DNA of 6,750 nt from an uncultured Lachnospiraceae bacterium (GTDB taxonomy: Bacteria > Bacillota_A > Clostridia > Lachnospirales > Lachnospiraceae). Positions 1-6,048 of this stretch are shown one piece after another; within the stretch, counting starts at the first letter, position 1; every line of letters begins with the position of its first letter. Under the pieces are notes generated by a model that saw only the letters and a program-made list of their open reading frames with translations, was not told the origin of the DNA and made no database searches. Location of the stretch: positions 1 through 6,750 of the forward strand of contig USPJ01000065.1 of the NCBI GenBank assembly GCA_900556645.1, written 5' to 3'. The translations under genes and the position numbers were made by a program.

Positions 1-1
1 T

Positions 2-247
2 ATGTCAGAAGAATGGCTTCAATTTATTGTGGATTGTCGCAGAGGTATAAATCATAATTATGATATCGTAGAAGGAGCCATGGCTGACGATACTATTTGG
101 GATTATATTGAAGATTACATGGCAGAAAAAATTTCAAAAGAAGCTTTTTGGGAATTAGTTAAATTCAAATATCCCACACATCAAATTGTTTTTTGTACAG
201 AAGATTCCTTAAAAACATTGAAATTTGAAAGGAGTTATCCGGTATGA
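2..247 (+). CDS. DUF3990 domain protein, C-terminal part (5' end outside window)
   Basis: The visible 81 residues match, from memory of the family, the C-terminal half of DUF3990 proteins, which Pfam groups with the ADP-ribosyltransferase-like clan. Family-like blocks are EWLQFIVDCRRG (4-15), YDIVEGAMADD (20-30) and HQIVFCTEDSLKTLKF (60-75). Family members are usually about 150-170 residues. The ATG at base 2 is therefore probably an internal methionine, and the N-terminal part, including the likely NAD-binding strand, lies left of the window. The stop overlaps the next start as ATGA (244-247), so the two genes are almost certainly co-translated. Base composition is strongly AT-rich compared with genes to the right. 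The biological role of DUF3990 proteins is not established; an ADP-ribosyltransferase-like toxin or effector is inference from fold membership only. Without the N-terminal half, catalytic competence cannot be judged. Confidence 0.75.
   Translation: MSEEWLQFIVDCRRGINHNYDIVEGAMADDTIWDYIEDYMAEKISKEAFWELVKFKYPTHQIVFCTEDSLKTLKFERSYPV
228..234 (+). promoter_or_regulatory. Ribosome binding site for the DUF3990-linked gene
   Basis: AAAGGAG lies 9 bases before the ATG at 244, inside the last codons of the DUF3990 gene. It is a near-ideal Shine-Dalgarno and fixes the start of the downstream gene at the ATGA overlap. Confidence 0.75.
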
Positions 248-714
248 CAAATTTATTTTTTGAAAATGAAGAAATAACTGAAAATGATTTATATTTCATA
301 TGTTATATGATTGAACGTGTTGCGAGAAAATTGCACCAAAAAAATAAATATGTGGTAAATCATATAACAAAAAAAGAATGGAGACGTTTAATAAGCATTG
401 CAAACGTTTTGCATTGTGAAAATCCATTAAAAATTGAAGATGAGTGGATAGAAGAATATCACTTAGAAGAAGGTGTTTTTGATATAACAGATGTTGATTT
501 AAAATTAGTAGACGAGATTCCATCTGCCACACAAATGGGAAAGGTATATATGCGTTTGATTTTATCTGTTCTTCAACCAAAAGAGGATTATATAGATGGA
601 TTAGTCAGAGTATATAACAATGAGATATGTGAGACCATTGACAATTATAACAGTAGTGCATATTATGAGCCGTCCTATGTAATTACAAGAGCATATAATG
701 GTGGAGGGTTTTAG
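244..714 (+). CDS. Conserved hypothetical protein linked to DUF3990
   Basis: This is a 156-residue soluble, acidic protein without signal peptide or membrane segment. I cannot assign a named function. Recognisable blocks are ENDLYFICYMIERVARK (13-29), DEWIEEYHLEEGVFDI (66-81), IPSATQMGKVYMRLI (92-106) and IDNYNSSAYYEPSYVI (132-147). I recall similar blocks in uncharacterised Clostridia and Bacteroidetes proteins encoded beside DUF3990 and DUF3791 genes, but cannot verify that here. The start is fixed by AAAGGAG at 228-234 and by the 4-base overlap with the DUF3990 stop. The gene is very AT-rich: bases 241-300 contain only 11 G+C. An antitoxin, immunity or accessory role for the DUF3990 protein is inferred from the tight coupling alone. 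It is complete, with no frameshift seen. Confidence 0.8.
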   Translation: MTNLFFENEEITENDLYFICYMIERVARKLHQKNKYVVNHITKKEWRRLISIANVLHCENPLKIEDEWIEEYHLEEGVFDITDVDLKLVDEIPSATQMGKVYMRLILSVLQPKEDYIDGLVRVYNNEICETIDNYNSSAYYEPSYVITRAYNGGGF

Positions 715-778
715 AAGAGAACGTGTAACAACGAGGAAGAAATGAGAACATATCGATAATTTTGATTTTATGAGTTAC

Positions 779-784
779 AGGGAG
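779..784 (+). promoter_or_regulatory. Ribosome binding site of the transglutaminase-like gene
   Basis: AGGGAG sits 8 bases before the ATG at 793 and supports that start. The 78 bases between 714 and 793 show no convincing terminator or sigma-A promoter. Confidence 0.65.
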
Positions 785-792
785 ATATATTT

Positions 793-1266
793 ATGGAGAT
801 AGATAAAATAAGAACACCGCAGGATGTATTTACCTATATGGACGAAAATATATCCTACGGCTGGTTAGATGTGAATCACAAGATACATGGAATCAAAGAA
901 ATGACGAATTTTCGGAGTCTGTACCGAACTATGTCTGTGGAAGAGACAGTAGAACACGGCGTTGGTACTTGTGTGGAGCAAGTTGCTTTGATGCATGAAC
1001 TGCATATGCATTGTTTCATACTTTTTTATCAAAAGAACAAGGTTTATCATTTAGAACATCCCAACGGAGAGAAAAAAGGAATCTATGAATATGATAGAGA
1101 AAAGGAAGCTATCCGAGCCATTGTGGACTATTATATTGAGTTGAGGGGCGGCAAAGAAAGTCCCACTACAAAATTTGAAAGTGTTCCAACAGGGCTCTCT
1201 TTCCGGGAATTTAATGCTTACATCAATCATCAGGAGATTTTACATAGCAGAGAGGATGTATCCTAA
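793..1266 (+). CDS. Transglutaminase-like superfamily protein, probably internally deleted
   Basis: This 157-residue protein resembles small transglutaminase-like proteins of Firmicutes. The N-terminal block RTPQDVFTYMDENISYGWLD (7-26) leads to GVGTCVEQVALMH (56-68), where Cys60 is the likely catalytic cysteine. HCFILFYQKNKVYHLEHP (73-90) would supply the histidine (His73) and the third polar residue (near Glu88/His89). The C-terminal block is LSFREFNAYINH (135-146). In relatives as I remember them, roughly 25-35 residues separate the VALMH segment from the MHCF segment. Here they are joined almost directly at residues 69-71, so an in-frame internal deletion is likely and the product may be inactive. 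No signal peptide is present, so it should be cytosolic. Substrate and process are unknown. The next gene begins 2 bases after the stop, so the two are probably one transcript. The superfamily call is moderately sure; the deletion is inference. Confidence 0.65.
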   Translation: MEIDKIRTPQDVFTYMDENISYGWLDVNHKIHGIKEMTNFRSLYRTMSVEETVEHGVGTCVEQVALMHELHMHCFILFYQKNKVYHLEHPNGEKKGIYEYDREKEAIRAIVDYYIELRGGKESPTTKFESVPTGLSFREFNAYINHQEILHSREDVS

Positions 1267-1268
1267 AT

Positions 1269-1778
1269 ATGAAATTGATTTTACCGGATAAAAAATATTA
1301 TGATTCTTATTTATCCGCTATAGAAGAATACAAAGAACATGAAATCACTACCTATGAATTTTTAAATCCTGCCCAATATGATATTTTTCAATATACAGAG
1401 GATTTCAGAGTGGGTAACAACCTTCCAAAAGGGTGGGTAAAAGCAACTTATTTGTGGTGTGTAGATGGAGAAGAATTTCTAGGAGAAATAGCTATCCGTC
1501 ACACTTTGACTGACGCACTTTTGCGTTTCGGAGGAAATATCGGATATGGTGTCAAATATTCCGCATGGAATAAGGGCGTTGGAACTAAAATGCTCTCTTT
1601 GGCACTGGAATATGCAAGGGAAAATCTTTCGTTAGAAAAGGTACTGATTACCTGCAATGATAACAATGCAAGTTCCGTCAGAGTGATAGAAAAGAACGGC
1701 GGCGTGTTAGAAGATAAAATTGTAAATGTAATTGAAGGGCAAAGACGGATTACCAGAAGGTATTGGATACAGCTTTAA
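1269..1778 (+). CDS. GNAT family N-acetyltransferase
   Basis: This 169-residue cytosolic enzyme is predicted to transfer an acetyl group from acetyl-CoA to an amine; the acceptor is unknown. The acetyl-CoA pyrophosphate loop is the motif A block GYGVKYSAWNKGVGTKML (92-109), with Gly103 and Gly105 in the Q/RxxGxG/A positions. Trp replaces Gln/Arg at the first position (Trp100), as is common in RimJ/RimL-like GNATs. VLITCNDNNASSVRVIEKNGG (125-145 region) is motif B with the usual Asn-x-x-Ser pattern. The C-terminal ITRRYWIQL closes the fold. Length is normal for the family. The start is 2 bases after the upstream stop, with AGAGGA at 1251-1256 as a somewhat distant ribosome binding site. It is not a duplicate of the GNAT that follows: the two differ in length and in motifs. 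Confidence 0.88.
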   Translation: MKLILPDKKYYDSYLSAIEEYKEHEITTYEFLNPAQYDIFQYTEDFRVGNNLPKGWVKATYLWCVDGEEFLGEIAIRHTLTDALLRFGGNIGYGVKYSAWNKGVGTKMLSLALEYARENLSLEKVLITCNDNNASSVRVIEKNGGVLEDKIVNVIEGQRRITRRYWIQL

Positions 1779-1802
1779 AGTGAAAAAGGACAGGAACATA
1801 TT

Positions 1803-2477
1803 ATGAAGAAGAATAAGAAAATACAACTCAAAACCAAGCATTTATGTATTTCTCCGAAAACCTTGGAGGAGCTGAAGCTGGCATTGGAAAAAGAAACCGA
1901 CCCGGAAATGCAAAAAGCATATGGGGATATGATTCGGGGTGTAGAAGAACAGCCGGAAGACTGGCTTTGGTATACCGATTGGACGATAACCTTAAAAGGG
2001 ACAGAGACCCTTGTGGGCAGTATTGGTTTTAAAGGCAGTGCCAATGAATCAGGAGAGGTGGAAGTAGGATATGGAATAGAGGAAGAACACCGCAGGAAAG
2101 GTTATGGATTAGAGGCGGTAAATGCCATGATGGAGTGGGCGTTCCAGAACGAAAAGGTGTATTATATTATGGCAGAAACACTTGCCGATAATACAGCGTC
2201 CCAAGGATTGTTAGAAAAAGCAGGTTTTACTCCAACCGGAACCATCGGAGAAGAGGGACCGAGATTTGAAAAAGAAAAACCAAAGACTTCCTACACGAGC
2301 CTATTTTTAAGCGTTGGAATGTGTCTGGGTATGTCCATTGGATTAACAGCTTTTGATAATATAGCAACGGGAATGTGTCTGGGTATGCTCTTTGGTGTGG
2401 CTGTAGGTTCTGCGATGGATCAGAATGACAAGAAACACCGGGAAAAAATCAGAAAAAAGAGAGAACAGGAAACATGA
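1803..2477 (+). CDS. GNAT acetyltransferase fused to a C-terminal glycine-zipper membrane hairpin
   Basis: This 224-residue protein has two parts. Residues 1 to about 155 are a GNAT domain: LVGSIGFKG (70-78), EVEVGYGIEEEHRRKGYG (85-102, acetyl-CoA loop with Arg97, Gly100 and Gly102 in the RxxGxG positions), MAETLADNTASQGLLEKAGF (123-142, motif B). After a charged linker (152-162) come two short hydrophobic segments (about 166-183 and 187-204), each carrying GMCLGM. Glycines fall every fourth residue, at 172/176/180 and 190/194/198/202, a glycine-zipper pattern. The tail 209-220 is rich in Lys and Arg, which favours a cytoplasmic C-terminus, so the enzyme would be membrane-anchored on the cytosolic side. 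GNATs normally end near 150-180 residues, so the extension is unusual. The last four bases overlap the start of the alkD-like gene. The substrate is unknown; membrane anchoring is inferred, not shown. Confidence 0.85.
   Translation: MKKNKKIQLKTKHLCISPKTLEELKLALEKETDPEMQKAYGDMIRGVEEQPEDWLWYTDWTITLKGTETLVGSIGFKGSANESGEVEVGYGIEEEHRRKGYGLEAVNAMMEWAFQNEKVYYIMAETLADNTASQGLLEKAGFTPTGTIGEEGPRFEKEKPKTSYTSLFLSVGMCLGMSIGLTAFDNIATGMCLGMLFGVAVGSAMDQNDKKHREKIRKKREQET
2316..2387 (+). repeat. Exact 18-base direct repeat encoding the two zipper cores
   Basis: GGAATGTGTCTGGGTATG occurs at 2316-2333 and again at 2370-2387, exactly 54 bases (18 codons) apart and in the same frame. It encodes GMCLGM twice. Identity at synonymous positions suggests a recent tandem duplication or gene conversion of the zipper unit. 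Confidence 0.9.
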
Positions 2478-3163
2478 ATATTACAGAGGAGATACGAGAA
2501 GAATTACAGAAAAGTATTGACGAGGAATACCGGAAATTCCATGGTTCCCTAGTGCCGGACATGGGTGAGTTTCTGGGGGTACGTGTACCGAAGCTGCGAC
2601 AGCTGGCAAAGCAGGCGGCAAAGGAAGGATATCGAGAGTTTGCTGTCAATGCAAATCCTCTGATTTACGAAGAACTGATGATACGCGGAATGATGATTGG
2701 TTACGGAAAGCTGAGCATGGAAGAACAGCAGGAAGAATTAAAAAAGTTCATTCCCTTAATCAATAACTGGGCAATCTGCGACTGTTGCTGTGCTACCTAT
2801 AAGTTTATGAAAAAAGACCAGCGTGAGTGGTTTTCTTTCTTAGAAGCTTATTTGGCGGGAACAGGCGAATATGAGGTTCGTTTTGCCATTGTCTGTATGC
2901 TGGATTTTTTTGTCAATGAAACTTATATTGATGAGGTTTTGGAAAGATTGGCTGGAATTTCCCGGCAGGAATATTATGTGAAAATGGCGGCTGCGTGGGC
3001 ATTGTCTGTCTGCTATGTGAAGTTTCCCGAAAAAACAGAGTGCATTTTGGAACGGGAGGCTTTGGATGAGGAAATACGCAGAAAAGCCGTTCAAAAAATA
3101 AGGGAGTCCCTTAGGGTAACAAAGGAAGAAAAGGAAAGGTTAAAGCAAAAATTCGCAAAATAA
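2474..3163 (+). CDS. AlkD-type DNA alkylation repair protein (HEAT-like repeat glycosylase)
   Basis: This 229-residue all-helical protein belongs to the DNA alkylation repair (AlkD/AlkC) family, which removes positively charged alkylated bases such as 3-methyladenine and 7-methylguanine without flipping them out. Residues known to matter in Bacillus cereus AlkD have visible counterparts: Trp99 and Asp103 in NNWAICDCC, Arg136 in YEVRFAIV, and Trp175 in KMAAAWALS. GVRVPKLRQLAK (35-46) is the usual N-terminal block, and YEELMIRGMMIGYGK (65-79) is a typical HEAT-like helix pair. Length matches the family. The lysine-rich C-terminus (215-229) could contact DNA. The ATG overlaps the preceding stop (ATGA, 2474-2477), indicating translational coupling with the GNAT/zipper gene. 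A link between acetylation and repair is only suggested by that coupling. Catalytic function is likely because all four key positions are kept. Confidence 0.92.
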   Translation: MNITEEIREELQKSIDEEYRKFHGSLVPDMGEFLGVRVPKLRQLAKQAAKEGYREFAVNANPLIYEELMIRGMMIGYGKLSMEEQQEELKKFIPLINNWAICDCCCATYKFMKKDQREWFSFLEAYLAGTGEYEVRFAIVCMLDFFVNETYIDEVLERLAGISRQEYYVKMAAAWALSVCYVKFPEKTECILEREALDEEIRRKAVQKIRESLRVTKEEKERLKQKFAK

Positions 3164-3203
3164 CCGTATGTTGTTAGGATTACCGTTTAAAAAAGAAAGA
3201 AAC

Positions 3204-3208
3204 GGAGG
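3204..3208 (+). promoter_or_regulatory. Ribosome binding site for the FAD oxidoreductase; two possible starts
   Basis: GGAGG is followed by ATG at 3214 (5-base spacing) and ATG at 3217 (8-base spacing). The second spacing is nearer the usual optimum, so the protein may begin one residue later, as MYDVMIVGAG. Confidence 0.7.
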
Positions 3209-3213
3209 AAATA

Positions 3214-4683
3214 ATGATGTATGATGTAATGATTGTTGGAGCAGGAATTGTAGGAACCGCTATAGCAAGGAGGTTGTCTCGCTATCAGCTTTCCATCGGA
3301 ATCTTGGAAAAGGAATGTGATGTTTCCATGGGTTCCACCAAAGCGAACAGTGCCATCGTCCACGGCGGTTATGCCGAGGCAAATGCCAAGGTGAAGGGCC
3401 GTGTCTGCTATAAAGGCAGAGTGCAGTATCAGAAGTTGAATGAAGAATTGAACTTTGGCTTCCGAAAAACCGGAAGTCTGGTAATTACCACAGATGAAAA
3501 TGATTTGCCAAAGCTGCAGGCAATGCTGGAAAATGGTGAAAAAAACGGTCTGACCGACTTAAAGATTATCGGAAGAGAAGAGATTTTAGAGTTGGATCCC
3601 AACATTAACCCGGAGGTAGTCTATGCCCTTTATTGCGAGGGTGCCGGCGTTTGTTCCCCGTATGAAATGGCAATCGCCATGGCAGAAAATGCCATTCACA
3701 ACGGTACCAAACTGTTTTTAAATACCGAGGTTTCCGATATTGAGAAAATAGAGGAAGGATTTTTGATTCACACGAATAACGGAGATTTTAAAACCCGCTA
3801 TCTGGTCAATGCCGCAGGACTTTTTTCAGACAAAATAGACCAGATGGTTAATGAGAAAACCTTTGAAATTCGTCCTCGTTCCGGCGAATATATTTTGTTT
3901 GCCCAGGGAACCGGCGAGGCTTTGAATACAGTTGTATTCCAGATGCCATCCAAGATGGGCAAGGGAATCCTTGTGACTTCCACCTATCACGGCAATCTGC
4001 TGTTGGGACCGGATGCCATTGACGAAGAGGGCAATACGGACCGCAGCACACATCTGGACCGTCTCTGGAAAATTTACAAAGAAGGGCTGCATACCACAGA
4101 TAAAATCAATCCGCAGCAATTTATCCGAAGCTTTACCGGAGTACGTGCCGTGTCCACTACGGATGACTTTGTGATAGGAGAAACCGCAACTCCGCATTTT
4201 CTCAATGCGGCAGGAATCCAGTCCCCGGGACTTACTTCTTCTCCTGCTATTGCAGATATGATTGCAGAGGAATTGGAGCGTCAGGGACTGGAGCTAAAGG
4301 AGGACCCATCCTATGACCCATACCGGGCACCGATTATACAGAAAAAAGAAGAGATGCTGCCTTTTACAGAAGCAGAACAGCTTGTGAATTTACCACCGTG
4401 TCCGGAACGTTTGATTTGCCGTTGCCAGCAGGTGGATGAGAAAACCGTTGTGGACTGTCTGCACAGAGGAATACAGGTTACAAGTGTAGACGGTGTAAAG
4501 AGAAGAACCAGAGCGTCCATGGGTTATTGTCAGGGAATGTTCTGCCGTCCTCGTATCAAAGAAATCATGGAGCGGGAATACGGTATAGAGATTGACATGA
4601 GAACCGATGTGGAAAAAGAAGGAGCTGTCCGTGTGACAGACCAGGAATTTATCGCATACTGGAAAGAACATAAAGAGGACTAG
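3214..4683 (+). CDS. GlpA/LhgO-like FAD-dependent oxidoreductase with C-terminal BFD-type [2Fe-2S] domain
   Basis: This 489-residue flavoprotein is related to the anaerobic glycerol-3-phosphate dehydrogenase A subunit and the DAO family. The N-terminal Rossmann motif is VGAGIVG (Gly9, Gly11, Gly14), with acidic Glu32 closing the second strand to bind the FAD ribose. STKANSAIVHGGY (41-53) is the typical flavin-contact stretch, and LVNAAGLFSD (197-206) and GIQSPGLTSSPAIA (334-347) are the later FAD-binding blocks. The C-terminal domain has Cys402-x-Cys404 and Cys439-x4-Cys444, the BFD-like [2Fe-2S] cysteine pattern seen in the long clostridial form. In most Clostridia I know, this gene is followed by a second flavoprotein and a small DUF1667 protein that complete the complex. 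Here it is followed by a nucleoside phosphorylase instead. It is cytosolic or peripheral to the membrane, with no signal peptide. Substrate could be glycerol-3-phosphate or a 2-hydroxyacid; the sequence does not decide this. Confidence 0.88.
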   Translation: MMYDVMIVGAGIVGTAIARRLSRYQLSIGILEKECDVSMGSTKANSAIVHGGYAEANAKVKGRVCYKGRVQYQKLNEELNFGFRKTGSLVITTDENDLPKLQAMLENGEKNGLTDLKIIGREEILELDPNINPEVVYALYCEGAGVCSPYEMAIAMAENAIHNGTKLFLNTEVSDIEKIEEGFLIHTNNGDFKTRYLVNAAGLFSDKIDQMVNEKTFEIRPRSGEYILFAQGTGEALNTVVFQMPSKMGKGILVTSTYHGNLLLGPDAIDEEGNTDRSTHLDRLWKIYKEGLHTTDKINPQQFIRSFTGVRAVSTTDDFVIGETATPHFLNAAGIQSPGLTSSPAIADMIAEELERQGLELKEDPSYDPYRAPIIQKKEEMLPFTEAEQLVNLPPCPERLICRCQQVDEKTVVDCLHRGIQVTSVDGVKRRTRASMGYCQGMFCRPRIKEIMEREYGIEIDMRTDVEKEGAVRVTDQEFIAYWKEHKED

Positions 4684-4695
4684 TTTCATAAGACG

Positions 4696-4701
4696 AAAGG
4701 A
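4696..4701 (+). promoter_or_regulatory. Ribosome binding site of pyrimidine-nucleoside phosphorylase
   Basis: AAAGGA lies 11 bases before the ATG at 4713. That start gives the MRMYDLI N-terminus usual for the family. The 29-base gap after the upstream stop holds no visible terminator. Confidence 0.6.
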
Positions 4702-4712
4702 AAGCGATTACT

Positions 4713-6020
4713 ATGCGAATGTACGATTTGATCCTGAAGAAAAAGCAGGGAAAAGAACTGACAAAAGAAGAAATCTATTACATGATTGAGGGCTTTACCA
4801 AGGGTGATATCCCGGATTATCAGATGTCGGCAATGACAATGGCAATCTGTTTTCAGGGAATGAGCAAACGGGAAACCGTAGATTTGACCTTGGCTATGAG
4901 AGACAGCGGAGATGTCCTGAATCTGGACGCCATAGAGGGGATAAAAGTAGATAAGCATAGTACCGGAGGTGTGGGGGACAAGGTTTCCCTTGTCCTGACA
5001 CCTATGATTGCAGCTCTGGGGATTCCGGTTGCCAAGATGAGCGGCAGAGGATTGGGACATACCGGAGGAACCATTGACAAATTGGAATCCATTGAGGGAT
5101 TTTCCACAGAGATGACAGAAGAAGTATTTATCCGCAATGTTAACGGTATCAAGGTTGCCATTGCGGGACAGACCGCCAATTTGGCTCCTGCGGACAAAAA
5201 ACTGTATGCTTTGCGGGATGTAACCGCCACCGTAGATCAGATGTCTTTGATTGCCAGTAGTATTATGAGTAAAAAACTGGCTTCCGGTGCAGATGCTATC
5301 GTGTTGGACGTAAAGACCGGAAACGGTGCTTTCATGCAGAAAGAAGAGGATGCCGTGGCTTTGGCAAAGGCAATGGTGGATATCGGAAAACGGGCAGGAA
5401 AGAAGACGGTGGCACTTATTACGGATATGGATGAACCACTGGGAAATGCCGTAGGAAATGCACTGGAAGTTAAAGAAGCCATCGAATCCCTAAAGGGCAA
5501 CGGTCCGGCAGACTTTATGGAGGTTGTTATAGGCTTGGGCAAACAGATGCTTGTTTTGGCAGGTAGGGCAGAAAGTGAGGAAATCGCAGAAGCCCTTTTA
5601 AAAGAAACCATTGACAGTCGAAGTGCCTATAAAAAATTCCAAGAGTTTGTAGAGGCTCAGGGTGGAAATGTAGAACAGATTCTTCACCCGGATTTATTGC
5701 CAAAGGCAAAATATGTGATATCGGTTCTGGCGGAAACTGAAGGCAATGTGCAGCGTATATTGGCTCAGGAAATCGGAATTGCCTGTATGATGCTGGGCGG
5801 TGGCAGAGAGACCAAAGAGAGCATCATAGACCCTGCGGTGGGTATTATTCTGAACAAGAAGATTGGGGATGGAGTGAAAAAAGGAGATGTCCTTGCTTAT
5901 ATCCATGCCAATGACCGTGAGAAGGCAATCACTGCCGCAGCAAAAATCAAAGCTGCCTATCAGATGTCCACAGAAAAAGTGGCACGTCCGGTAATGATTA
6001 AGCAACTGATACGTGAATAA
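4713..6020 (+). CDS. pdp: Pyrimidine-nucleoside phosphorylase
   Basis: This 435-residue cytosolic enzyme splits uridine, deoxyuridine and thymidine with phosphate to give the free base and (deoxy)ribose-1-phosphate, feeding pyrimidine salvage and pentose catabolism. The family signature SGRGLGHTGGTIDKLE is at 110-125. The phosphate-binding loop is VDKHSTGGVGDK (79-90) with Lys81, His82 and Ser83. Base-contact residues Arg168 (YALRDVTATV), Ser183 and Lys187 are at the same numbers known from the Geobacillus enzyme. The N-terminal helical domain (1-65), the large alpha/beta domain and the C-terminal domain (about 345-435, including GGGRETKESIIDPAVG at 362-377) are all present. Length is exactly that of Firmicutes PyNP. 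Thymidine phosphorylase DeoA is the alternative name, but the sequence is of the Gram-positive, dual-specificity type. No cytidine deaminase or deoxyribose aldolase gene is in the window. It is 28 bases upstream of yqfC and may be co-transcribed with it. Confidence 0.97.
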   Translation: MRMYDLILKKKQGKELTKEEIYYMIEGFTKGDIPDYQMSAMTMAICFQGMSKRETVDLTLAMRDSGDVLNLDAIEGIKVDKHSTGGVGDKVSLVLTPMIAALGIPVAKMSGRGLGHTGGTIDKLESIEGFSTEMTEEVFIRNVNGIKVAIAGQTANLAPADKKLYALRDVTATVDQMSLIASSIMSKKLASGADAIVLDVKTGNGAFMQKEEDAVALAKAMVDIGKRAGKKTVALITDMDEPLGNAVGNALEVKEAIESLKGNGPADFMEVVIGLGKQMLVLAGRAESEEIAEALLKETIDSRSAYKKFQEFVEAQGGNVEQILHPDLLPKAKYVISVLAETEGNVQRILAQEIGIACMMLGGGRETKESIIDPAVGIILNKKIGDGVKKGDVLAYIHANDREKAITAAAKIKAAYQMSTEKVARPVMIKQLIRE

Positions 6021-6048
6021 TAAACTTGTATTTTCCATATAGTAAATT

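Noticed and set aside
755..760. GATAAT as a possible -10 promoter element ahead of the transglutaminase-like gene
   Set aside because: No acceptable -35 hexamer lies 16-18 bases upstream (the region around 732-737 is purine-rich) and no extended -10 TG is present, so a sigma-A promoter is not supported.
1269..1778. Missing Gln/Arg in the GNAT loop (Trp100) as a sign of inactivity
   Set aside because: Trp at this position is common in RimJ/RimL-type GNATs, and the two loop glycines are kept.
1844..2032. Small + strand open frame overlapping the GNAT/zipper gene in another frame
   Set aside because: The overlapping frame encodes the clear GNAT domain; the alternative frame shows no family pattern and no ribosome binding site.
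1269..2477. The two consecutive GNAT genes as a tandem duplication
   Set aside because: Their N-termini, acetyl-CoA loops (AWNKGVG versus HRRKGYG), lengths and C-termini differ throughout; they are separate subfamilies, not recent copies.
3164..3213. Possible terminator between the AlkD-type gene and the FAD oxidoreductase
   Set aside because: No stable inverted repeat followed by a T run is found in this 50-base gap; only an A-rich stretch precedes the ribosome binding site.
4686..5060. Long open frames on the - strand opposite the phosphorylase and the FAD oxidoreductase (also 3826-4197, 4390-4689, 4853-5230, 5237-5611, 5694-6143)
   Set aside because: They lie wholly or mostly opposite confidently identified genes, their translations look like low-complexity antisense reading, and none has a recognisable family pattern or a good ribosome binding site.
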